Source: Natronoplasma sp964602715
GTDB lineage: Archaea; Thermoplasmatota; Thermoplasmata; Halarchaeoplasmatales; Halarchaeoplasmataceae
Direction of reading: 5' to 3'
Assembly: GCA_964602715.1 (NCBI GenBank)
Contig: CAZRSB010000020.1
Span: 1-29,894, forward strand
DNA length: 29,894 nucleotides
In this document: piece by piece, positions 1 through 6,158 of the stretch
How positions within the stretch are numbered: the first letter of the stretch is position 1
Layout: every line of letters begins with the position of its first letter
Translations under genes and position numbers: made by a program
The notes under the pieces: generated by a model
Database searches by the model: none
Told to the model about the DNA's origin: nothing
What the model saw: only the letters and a program-made list of their open reading frames with translations

Positions 1-889
1 CCAGTATACTTAAAGCTAGATAAAATGAGATAATATATGGAAGAACCAGGCCTATAGGCCATTCGATAGATTTTATCACAAATCCATATTCTCCCACTAA
101 TATATTCTGTACCATCTCATAAGGCACGTATGATTCAACTAAAGCAGTGATCGGTGGAAAAACAAAAGTATCAAATAACGGCAAAAAGAAATAATTTCTC
201 AGAAATAATCCTAATCCTATAACTAATCCAAACGTCACTCCTAAAATAAGAAATGCTAGAGGCAAACCAGGGAAAGGATCTGTCAATTTGTCTCCCCATT
301 CCTCTCTTCTACTTTTCTCCTTTTCCTCCTTTTCTATCTTGACATCGTTCTTGATCTCTTCTGCTTCATCCCAAGTGGCTTTTACAGACTTTTTCGAAGA
401 AGTTATTTGCCCTTCTAAGAGTCCGGTGATGTTGTTTTCCAGATCATCTATCCCTTTACCCTTTACAGCTACCGTCTCAATTATAGGTATATCTAAAATC
501 TGTGACAACCGATCTATTTTCAACTCCTCGTCAACGAGATCTGCTTTATTTATGACACCTATTGTAGGTAAATCCCTCTCTAATACCTGAAGGAGAAGAT
601 AAAGACTACTTTCCAAATTCTGTGCATCTAGAACACAAACGACACCGTCAGGATTCTCTGAAAGCATTTCAACAGCTACTTCTTCTGCTTCGTCAGTCGC
701 TTCTAGTGTGTATGTGCCTGGTGCATCTACCAGACTAAATTCATTTTCATCGATTCTAGCTTCTCCCTTCTTGAAATCAACAGTTGTGCCGGGATAGTTG
801 GCCATTCCGACATCTAAACCAGTCAAATGATTAAATATTACACTCTTGCCGACGTTAGGAGGCCCGATCAACAGTATCTCTTTTTCCAT
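1..889 (-). CDS. feoB: Ferrous iron transporter FeoB, N-terminal part (cut by window edge)
   Basis: GTP-dependent Fe(II) permease of the cytoplasmic membrane; about 296 residues are visible and the rest lies beyond base 1. The G domain is clear: G1 GPPNVGKS (residues 9-16), the FeoB-typical NYPGTT switch, G3 DAPGTY and G4 NKAD. The G5 region reads VAVKGKG. A charged linker rich in Lys and Glu (about residues 175-195) leads to the first membrane spans, beginning near FPGLPLAFLILGVTFG. The ATG at 889 follows GAGG a few bases upstream and lies 23 bases after the stop of the FeoA-fusion gene, so the two are almost certainly cotranscribed from the palindrome-controlled promoter near 1925. Family assignment is very secure; I cannot judge whether the membrane domain is intact. 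Confidence 0.95.
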   Translation of the reverse strand, partial: MEKEILLIGPPNVGKSVIFNHLTGLDVGMANYPGTTVDFKKGEARIDENEFSLVDAPGTYTLEATDEAEEVAVEMLSENPDGVVCVLDAQNLESSLYLLLQVLERDLPTIGVINKADLVDEELKIDRLSQILDIPIIETVAVKGKGIDDLENNITGLLEGQITSSKKSVKATWDEAEEIKNDVKIEKEEKEKSRREEWGDKLTDPFPGLPLAFLILGVTFGLVIGLGLFLRNYFFLPLFDTFVFPPITALVESYVPYEMVQNILVGEYGFVIKSIEWPIGLVLPYIISFYLALSIL

Positions 890-912
890 CCTAATTCCTC
901 AGCAGATCAAAA

Positions 913-1899
913 TCAGGCTTCACGACACGAGACTCTCTCTGCTATCTTGGGATCAAGAGCAACTTTTCTTCCTTCTATGGAAGTTAAAAAAGGACCGTCA
1001 AAAGGTTGTTTTGATTCGGCTTTTATAGGTTTCCCTGGTCTTAGTCCTAAGGCGTTGAGTTGTGGATCTTCTGGGCAATCTAAGATGATGGCTTTTTGCC
1101 CTGATTGTAATTCACACAATGTCTTATTCTTGCATTCTAGTGTATCTTTTTCATAACTCAAATTCTCTTCTATATCTTCATCTCTATTTTTTGTTAATTT
1201 CTTCATGGATTTGACCCCTCCTTTACTTTTCTCCAATAGAACCGATTCTTTACCATAGGGTTGTTTTTTGACTTTAAATGGTAGATCAAAAGCATTAGGA
1301 TCAACCTTTGGATATATCCTTTCCCAGAGTCCTCTTGGATTCCTAAATATGATCTTGGCTCGATCATCAAGATCCTTCAAAATTTTTAGGACAACCTCCT
1401 CTCTTGGTGTTACGTGAAGAGGTACCCATACAGCATCGAAATCAGAATAGTCCTTAAATTTCCCATCGATTTTCTTAAATTTAATATTTAAATTAACGTC
1501 TATTTGCCGAACTTTTTTTCTAGCTGATTTTATAGCTTCTTCATCTCTATCTATACAGAAAACGTCGAATCCTTTTTTAGCCAGATAGATACCGGTCATC
1601 GGTAAAGGCCCACTACCAACAACTAATATCTCTGAATCATCATTTAGATTCGCCAAATCTAATTCATTTTCAACAAGGTTTCTGTAAAAATACCTCTCAT
1701 ATTTACCTCCAAAAATAGGAAAGTTGCATCCCGTCTTTTCAAAAAATTTTAAAGTTTTCTGGATTTTAGACTTTAAGAAATCACATTTAGCAAGAAGTTT
1801 CTGCTCATTGCTCAAAATTTCAACATTGGATAACTCCTTTTCTATAATCTCTTCATAAGGGGTTTCTAACTTATTTTCCGCACTGCTGTGCTGTATCAT
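913..1899 (-). CDS. Fusion of nicotianamine-synthase-like aminopropyl/methyltransferase fold with FeoA
   Basis: Two domains are visible in 328 residues. Residues about 30-225 form a SAM-binding Rossmann domain with the nicotianamine-synthase hallmark GSGPLP (95-100), then an acidic second strand ending FCIDRDEEAI (114-123). Residues about 258-325 are a FeoA SH3-like domain (TLCELQSGQKAII, then ALGLRPGKPIKAE). A Lys/Glu-rich linker joins them. Nicotianamine synthases condense aminocarboxypropyl groups of SAM into metal chelators; FeoA partners FeoB. The fusion, directly upstream of feoB, suggests that chelator chemistry or SAM sensing is coupled to iron import, but this is inference; the enzyme part could also be an ordinary methyltransferase. 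The ATG at 1899 has no ribosome binding site and lies 27 bases from a TATA-like box, so it is probably leaderless. Confidence 0.85.
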   Translation of the reverse strand: MIQHSSAENKLETPYEEIIEKELSNVEILSNEQKLLAKCDFLKSKIQKTLKFFEKTGCNFPIFGGKYERYFYRNLVENELDLANLNDDSEILVVGSGPLPMTGIYLAKKGFDVFCIDRDEEAIKSARKKVRQIDVNLNIKFKKIDGKFKDYSDFDAVWVPLHVTPREEVVLKILKDLDDRAKIIFRNPRGLWERIYPKVDPNAFDLPFKVKKQPYGKESVLLEKSKGGVKSMKKLTKNRDEDIEENLSYEKDTLECKNKTLCELQSGQKAIILDCPEDPQLNALGLRPGKPIKAESKQPFDGPFLTSIEGRKVALDPKIAERVSCREA

Positions 1900-1921
1900 G
1901 TTGTCTAAGAATAGAATGAGT

Positions 1922-1931
1922 GATATTTAAG
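1922..1931 (-). promoter_or_regulatory. TATA-like box for the FeoA-fusion/feoB operon
   Basis: On the minus strand this reads CTTAAATATC. Its centre is about 27 bases from the ATG at 1899, the expected distance for a leaderless archaeal transcript. The palindromic operator at 1933-1948 lies immediately upstream, over the BRE position, where a bound repressor would block TFB/TBP. Confidence 0.6.
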
Positions 1932-1932
1932 A

Positions 1933-1948
1933 TTTAGGTATGCCTAAA
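1933..1948. promoter_or_regulatory. DtxR/IdeR-like operator between divergent iron genes
   Basis: TTTAGGTATGCCTAAA: 6-bp perfect arms (TTTAGG/CCTAAA) around a 4-bp spacer, matching the TTAGG-n4-CCTAA core of DtxR/IdeR/SirR operators known from bacteria and archaea. It sits between two TATA-like boxes facing opposite ways: CTTAAATATC on the minus strand (toward the FeoA fusion) and CTTATAAG at 1950-1957 on the plus strand (toward the UPF0104 gene). One bound dimer could therefore repress both directions. No regulator gene lies in the window. Confidence 0.75.
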
Positions 1949-1949
1949 G

Positions 1950-1957
1950 CTTATAAG
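1950..1957 (+). promoter_or_regulatory. TATA-like box for the UPF0104-type gene
   Basis: CTTATAAG abuts the operator at 1933-1948. Predicted transcription start is about 1980, giving a leader of roughly 60 bases before the GTG at 2044. Confidence 0.5.
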
Positions 1958-2043
1958 TTAGTGATTGTCTTTCCTCTAATGAAGAGAAAATATGCTCTCT
2001 AAGCCATGCTTCATATTCGAGGTGGATTGAAATAAACAAAAAA

Positions 2044-3042
2044 GTGGTTTTATGGATAATAGGAATATTAATCCTGACATCTTTAACTCTCATTACAGGT
2101 ATGGATGAGTTATTGCAGATGATCAGTGAGATAAATCCAGTGTTTCTATTAGGTCTTTTTCTGCTCCAGACTTTTACTCTCTTGCTGGTCTCCTATCAAT
2201 GGCATTTCATGTTTAAAAATAATGAATATGATATTTCGTTTCACGAGGTTTTTACAATACATATGGCTGGAAAATTTGTGGAAAGCGTAACACCATCCTC
2301 TAAATTCGGTGGAGAAACAGCAAAGGTATACTTGTTCAGGAAAAAAATTGGAAGATCATATCAAGATATCGTGTCTTTCTTATTAGCACACAAATATATA
2401 TCATTACTACCTTTCCTTATACTCTCTCTCATATTTTTGGTAACAGCTTCCATACAATTTTCTCTCCCTAGATTAGTCTATATCTCATTTATTGCAATGG
2501 TCCTTTTATTCGTCATGCTCTTTGCTCTTTTGTTTTGGGGTCAAAAAAAATATGATTATGAGAGCGATAGATCAAAGAAACACGGAATTTTTATTACAAT
2601 AACAGACAAAATCAAGAGAGGGATAGAATTTCTACATGAATCAGCTAGTGGCGTTGAAAAGATATTGTCTAGAGCGCAAAGAAATAAACTTTTTGTTATT
2701 TCATTTTTGATCTGGATACTTTATCCAATTAAAATTTACCTTGTCGCAGCTTCTTTAAACTTCGAAATAGGATTACTTTTACCCATCATCGCTACTTATT
2801 CTGCCTATTTAGTAAGCATGCTCCCGATAACGCCAGGAGGATTAGGTACTTTTGAAGGTACTATGGCTTCCATATTCATGATAAGTGAACTCTCCTTTAC
2901 AGAAGGAATGACGATTGCGTTGTTGTCGAGATCCGTTACTTTTTGGTTTCCTTTGTTTCTTTCTGCCATATGCACAACTTATCTTGTGAAAATAGAAGAT
3001 CTTACGATTTTATCGATGAAAGAAGCTTCTGAATCCCAATAA
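2044..3042 (+). CDS. UPF0104 / flippase-like (AglD/MprF transmembrane-type) membrane protein
   Basis: Integral membrane protein of 332 residues with about eight hydrophobic spans, of the UPF0104 family (lysylphosphatidylglycerol-synthase transmembrane domain, also AglD-like). Diagnostic motifs are TPSSKFGGETAKVYLF in the first third and LPITPGGLGTFEGTMA near residue 260. Family members move or modify lipid-linked substrates, but the substrate here cannot be told. The start is uncertain: GTG at 2044 is the only conventional codon, yet a good GAGGTGG lies at 2019-2025. A non-standard ATT at 2026 would give MEINKK before it, but is too close to that site. The gene shares the DtxR-like operator with the divergent FeoA-fusion gene, so it is probably iron responsive. 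Export of a metallophore or lipid remodelling are guesses. Confidence 0.85.
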   Translation: MVLWIIGILILTSLTLITGMDELLQMISEINPVFLLGLFLLQTFTLLLVSYQWHFMFKNNEYDISFHEVFTIHMAGKFVESVTPSSKFGGETAKVYLFRKKIGRSYQDIVSFLLAHKYISLLPFLILSLIFLVTASIQFSLPRLVYISFIAMVLLFVMLFALLFWGQKKYDYESDRSKKHGIFITITDKIKRGIEFLHESASGVEKILSRAQRNKLFVISFLIWILYPIKIYLVAASLNFEIGLLLPIIATYSAYLVSMLPITPGGLGTFEGTMASIFMISELSFTEGMTIALLSRSVTFWFPLFLSAICTTYLVKIEDLTILSMKEASESQ

Positions 3043-3059
3043 ATTTTCTTAAATCATCA

Positions 3060-3077
3060 TTTTAGGTGAACCTAAAA
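3060..3077. promoter_or_regulatory. Second DtxR/IdeR-like operator
   Basis: TTTTAGGTGAACCTAAAA: 8-bp perfect arms around a 2-bp centre, the same TTTAGG-n4-CCTAAA core as the site at 1933-1948. It directly abuts a TATA-like ATTTAAAT at 3078-3085, so a bound dimer would occlude the BRE/TATA of the gene starting at 3120. Confidence 0.75.
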
Positions 3078-3085
3078 ATTTAAAT
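3078..3085 (+). promoter_or_regulatory. TATA-like box for the second nicotianamine-synthase-like gene
   Basis: ATTTAAAT immediately downstream of the operator; predicted start of transcription is about 3108, leaving a leader of only about 12 bases before the ATG at 3120, without a clear ribosome binding site. Confidence 0.55.
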
Positions 3086-3119
3086 GCGACCTTTCCCCTA
3101 CTTTTACGTGTACGTATAA

Positions 3120-3668
3120 ATGAATCCTATCCAATCTTTCACCTCTGCTTTGGAAGAAACTTTTCATCGATACCCTTCTTTCTTAAAACTCTATTCTCTA
3201 CCTTACACGAAAATAGTCAAAAAGGAGGTTGAATTAGCAGGTATAAGATCTGATAACACCGTTCTCAACATAGGTTGTGGTGGTTTACCATTTACTTCTG
3301 TCAAGATTGCTGAAATGACAGGAGCGAAGGTATATGCGATGGATAACAACAAACAAGCTATTTTATCCGCTACTAAACTCGTTGATAAGCTTGATTTACA
3401 CGATAAAATAAAGTTTATATTTGGAGATGGGACTGACTCATTAAATGTAGATTTTGATAAGGCAGTGGTCGCGCTGCAAGCTAGACCTCAAGATGCTGTA
3501 GTTAATAATTTGATCGATTCTTCTAATAATGCTAGCATCGTCGTTAGAATACCAAGAAAAAGGTTCAGAGAAACTTACGGTCCACTTCCCGATCTTTCCG
3601 AGGCAACTAACTCAGTGAAACATCATATGATCACCTTTGATAGATCTGTGCTTTACGAAAGTGAGTGA
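3120..3668 (+). CDS. Stand-alone nicotianamine-synthase-like SAM-dependent enzyme
   Basis: A 182-residue class I SAM-binding protein. Residues 1-45 are helical; motif I is NIGCGGLPFTS (50-60), the counterpart of the GSGPLP motif in the fusion protein at 913-1899. The second strand ends with the acidic YAMDNN (72-77), and a FGDGTDSL segment (101-108) follows. It resembles archaeal nicotianamine-synthase-like proteins more than ordinary methyltransferases, but is shorter than plant or Methanothermobacter enzymes (about 270-320 residues), so the reaction is uncertain. Its own operator-TATA unit places it in the same metal-responsive set as feoB. Substrates could be SAM with an amino acid, giving a small chelator; a plain methyltransferase is the alternative. 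Confidence 0.8.
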   Translation: MNPIQSFTSALEETFHRYPSFLKLYSLPYTKIVKKEVELAGIRSDNTVLNIGCGGLPFTSVKIAEMTGAKVYAMDNNKQAILSATKLVDKLDLHDKIKFIFGDGTDSLNVDFDKAVVALQARPQDAVVNNLIDSSNNASIVVRIPRKRFRETYGPLPDLSEATNSVKHHMITFDRSVLYESE

Positions 3669-3723
3669 TTCAAAATATATAATGCTTCATTTTTAATAAG
3701 AAATTAACCCTTTGAAGTAAAGA

Positions 3724-3811
3724 TGGTGCGGGAGGAGGGATTTGAACCCTCGGACCCCTATAGGACTAGATCTTGAGTCTAGCGCCTTTGGCCTAGCTCG
3801 GCTACTCCCGC
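3724..3811 (-). tRNA. tRNA-Leu, anticodon CAA
   Basis: Acceptor stem GCGGGAG pairs with CUCCCGC, followed by discriminator A and a genome-encoded CCA (3724-3726). The D stem is GCC/GGC. The anticodon stem CUAGA/UCUAG holds loop CUCAAGA, so the anticodon is CAA (complement of 3773-3775) reading UUG. A long variable arm, as expected of tRNA-Leu, and the T arm GAGGG-UUCAAAU-CCCUC complete it. No intron is visible. Confidence 0.97.
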
Positions 3812-3936
3812 AAGTTGTGGCGAGTTCACGAGCGAGAACTTGCGGACTAGTGGAAATCTTTTCCGCGTGACCCGCAATCATGAATGCGAATGAATGGTGA
3901 GGGTAAGTCAGAAGCTCTGCTTCCGAATACTATCCG
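3812..3936 (-). other. Structured GC-richer leader upstream of tRNA-Leu
   Basis: About 125 bases between a TATA-like box and the tRNA, clearly richer in G+C than neighbouring spacers. Nested inverted repeats are visible: CGCAAGTT (3809-3816) with AACTTGCG (3837-3844), TTGCGG (3840-3845) with CCGCAA (3872-3877), and GAAGC/GCTTC near 3911-3923. The first pairing would involve the first three bases of the tRNA and so competes with the acceptor stem. I found no convincing C/D or H/ACA boxes and no plausible protein. It may be a processed leader or an embedded small RNA. Confidence 0.35.
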
Positions 3937-3959
3937 CTTTCGATCGAATGGGTTTTTCG

Positions 3960-3969
3960 ATTATAATAC
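3960..3969 (-). promoter_or_regulatory. TATA-like box for the tRNA-Leu transcript
   Basis: On the minus strand GTATTATAAT; predicted transcription start about 3937, which gives a leader of about 125 bases before the tRNA. Confidence 0.45.
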
Positions 3970-4047
3970 ATCCCAAATATACTTTACTGTTGAAATCGTT
4001 AGTAAATCAAAATCAATCATAGGTTAGTAGTTTAAAGAAGTGATAAA

Positions 4048-4260
4048 ATGGATTCAGCCGATAAAAGGATCTTGAGAAATGCGTTAAAAAATCAGCGGAA
4101 AGGCGAAAGACTAAATCAGGCTTTATCCCGAGAAGTCAGTGATCAGATTAGTGGAAAAAAAGGCTATAAAAAATACATCGAGATGATGGATAAAGTAAGA
4201 GAAAGGTCTCGGAAAGAAGAGATATCTCTAGAAGAGGCTGCTAAGGAGCTATCAAAATGA
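4048..4260 (+). CDS. Small charged protein, function unknown
   Basis: 70 residues, strongly charged and mostly predicted helical, with many Lys, Arg and Glu and no Cys, membrane segment or motif that I recognise. The ATG at 4048 follows GTGA a few bases upstream and a TTTAAAG stretch about 15 bases away. Its last 9 bases overlap the end of the convergent saccharopine-dehydrogenase-like gene. The even codon pattern and own start signal suggest a real gene, but without comparison this cannot be settled. A small nucleic-acid-binding protein is one guess from the basic N-terminal half. Confidence 0.55.
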   Translation: MDSADKRILRNALKNQRKGERLNQALSREVSDQISGKKGYKKYIEMMDKVRERSRKEEISLEEAAKELSK

Positions 4261-5331
4261 GAAACTGCTTTCTTTTTTTATCTTTATACCTTTTTTGCTC
4301 AAGAAATCTATTAGAAAATTGAATTGTCCTTCATCCCTGCCAAATTCTTCAGGAGGTATTACACCATCTCGAAAATCCTTTTCGATGAATAATCGTGATA
4401 TAGCCGCGGTAGAGTATCCGGTGGTTCTCGCTATCGAGCTAAATTCCTCTTCCTCGTCGTAAAAGAAGTATCGTATCCTTTCTTCCTGTCCATCTTTTAT
4501 TCCTTCTCCTACCACATCCATTATTGAAAAATCAGGAGTGTCATATCTCATATGATCTTTTATCACATCTATTGTGAGATCTATGTTCTTTTCATCGAAA
4601 AATCCTAGTTCTCTCAGAACTTTGAACTTTTCTAGGTGTCCCTCCCACCTGAGAGTTATCTCTTCCATGTTCTCTACTTCAAGAGTGTCTAAAAGTGTTC
4701 TTAAACCATCTGAAAGAAACCCTTCAAATTCCATATCATCGATAATTATGTTCTTTTCAATCTCTTCTAGAGGATCAACATCTATAATTTCACCATCTGT
4801 TATTATCCTAGCTGGTCTTGTATACTCTTCTATCAGATCTCTTGGTGACCAAGTCAGTTTGTAGTATAATGGTGGTTGCGGTTCTTGGGGTAAACTTCCA
4901 ATCCATATCTTCAATCGATCAACTTTATCCATCTCTTCAGTGATTTTACCAGCAAAAACATTGCTCATTCCAGGTCCAAATCCAGCATCTGCTATGACCG
5001 TGGTTCCTGCTCTCTTTGCTTTATCATCAAGTTCGAGTGGGTCCTCCGGCATGAATGATACATCTACAATATCTACTTCTCCTTCTAATGCTAATTCTAA
5101 TGATTTAAACCCAAACCGTCCTGGGAGAGCTCCTATGATCAGGTCGTGCTCCCGCATTTGAGAAAGTATATTTTTCTCATCTTTAATATCGATCTTAAGA
5201 GTTTTAGCTAAATCTTCGATTTCAAGTAGATTTTGTGGATTGATATCTCCTACAGTAATATCAAAATCAGTAGACAGGTCGTGAACTATCGTTTTACCTA
5301 CAATACCGGCCCCTAATACCAATATATCCAT
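4252..5331 (-). CDS. Saccharopine dehydrogenase-like NAD(P)-dependent oxidoreductase
   Basis: 359 residues. An N-terminal Rossmann domain starts MDILVLGAGIVGKTIV (GxGxxG at residues 7-12), with DITVGDIN closing the second strand. The saccharopine-dehydrogenase C-terminal region follows, including ADAGFGPGMSNVFAG and a typical acidic end. Relatives are saccharopine dehydrogenase, lysine 6-dehydrogenase and carboxynorspermidine dehydrogenase; the sequence alone does not choose among them. The ATG at 5331 is preferred over a codon 21 bases upstream because GGTGG lies just ahead of it and the Rossmann strand begins at residue 2. No DtxR-like palindrome lies upstream, so regulation with the iron genes is not evident. 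Confidence 0.85.
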   Translation of the reverse strand: MDILVLGAGIVGKTIVHDLSTDFDITVGDINPQNLLEIEDLAKTLKIDIKDEKNILSQMREHDLIIGALPGRFGFKSLELALEGEVDIVDVSFMPEDPLELDDKAKRAGTTVIADAGFGPGMSNVFAGKITEEMDKVDRLKIWIGSLPQEPQPPLYYKLTWSPRDLIEEYTRPARIITDGEIIDVDPLEEIEKNIIIDDMEFEGFLSDGLRTLLDTLEVENMEEITLRWEGHLEKFKVLRELGFFDEKNIDLTIDVIKDHMRYDTPDFSIMDVVGEGIKDGQEERIRYFFYDEEEEFSSIARTTGYSTAAISRLFIEKDFRDGVIPPEEFGRDEGQFNFLIDFLSKKGIKIKKESSFSF

Positions 5332-5402
5332 GATTCCACCATGATATAACAAGGAAAAGAAGTAATATAACTTTACCGAACATATCTTTTGGTAATTTGT
5401 TT

Positions 5403-6158
5403 CTACGATCTACGAAATTTTGATAGAATTTTCTTGTGTTTTTCGCATAATTCGCCCTTTATCTGATTTTTCAGCACTTCTTTTTGCCAATGGGAGTTGA
5501 ATAGAGGACATCCCTCCTTTTTGCAGAACGGTTCGCCCTCCAATCTCCAAAATATGGTCTGTAAAAGATATGCTTTGATAGCTTTCTCCATCCTATCATC
5601 GGATTGCTTCATCGGTTCGAAATCTAAGATATCTTCTTTTTGATCTTCATCAGCAAAATAATATTTTCTTGGCTTAGCAGGTCCTTCGACTATGCCTGAT
5701 GTTGAAACAACTGAGGGTATAGAATTTATCAAAGTTCTAACATGATACCTTGCTTCATTTATTTCCAATGATCCGATCAATCTCTTTGTCATTATGATGG
5801 TATGATTTTCCTTCTCTTCCTTTTCTAAAAGATTTCTCATGATTTTAACGAGTTCCCGACCATCATATATCATACCAACTATATTTTTTTGATTTTTGAT
5901 TATTTTTGATTCTAGTTCTATCTCTTTTGGCAAAGGCGAGTGGAATTTTCTCCTGCTTTTATCTCTTACTTTAGTTTGTGCGACTTTTTTTGGAAGTCCA
6001 TCGGTAAATTTATGATCAAAAAAATTTTCTCGCAAAAAAACCTTTCTTCCAGTCTTTTCTCTCAAGTACTTTCTCAAATTAGATGCATTCACGTTCTGTA
6101 TTCTAGTATCAAAATAAAGGAAAATTTTTTTGAAAGGTAGTTCAGCCGAGAAGGTCAT
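5403..6158 (-). CDS. Archaeal conserved protein, DUF6775-like
   Basis: 251 residues matching, from memory, an uncharacterised archaeal family (probably DUF6775). Recognisable segments are RYHVRTLINSIPSVVSTSGI (about 137-156), the following GPAKPRKYYF, and a C-terminal FCKKEGCPLFNSHWQKEV with a later CEKH. The C-terminal Cys/His spacing could bind one zinc. The family has been suggested to be metallopeptidase-like, but I see no HExxH motif, so no activity is claimed. The start overlaps the end of thi4 by 17 bases, so the two are probably cotranscribed and translationally coupled. A link to thiamine metabolism is possible only by position. Confidence 0.7.
   Translation of the reverse strand: MTFSAELPFKKIFLYFDTRIQNVNASNLRKYLREKTGRKVFLRENFFDHKFTDGLPKKVAQTKVRDKSRRKFHSPLPKEIELESKIIKNQKNIVGMIYDGRELVKIMRNLLEKEEKENHTIIMTKRLIGSLEINEARYHVRTLINSIPSVVSTSGIVEGPAKPRKYYFADEDQKEDILDFEPMKQSDDRMEKAIKAYLLQTIFWRLEGEPFCKKEGCPLFNSHWQKEVLKNQIKGELCEKHKKILSKFRRS

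Noticed and set aside
827..1156. Open frames on the plus strand opposite feoB and the FeoA fusion
   Set aside because: The minus-strand frames encode clear FeoB and FeoA domains.
3693..3881. Open frame covering the tRNA-Leu
   Set aside because: It overlaps the tRNA completely and has no protein-like conservation; the tRNA explains the sequence.
3812..3936. C/D box or H/ACA guide RNA in the tRNA leader
   Set aside because: CTGA- and TGAT-like words exist but not in the right order and spacing, and no ACA box follows a suitable hairpin.
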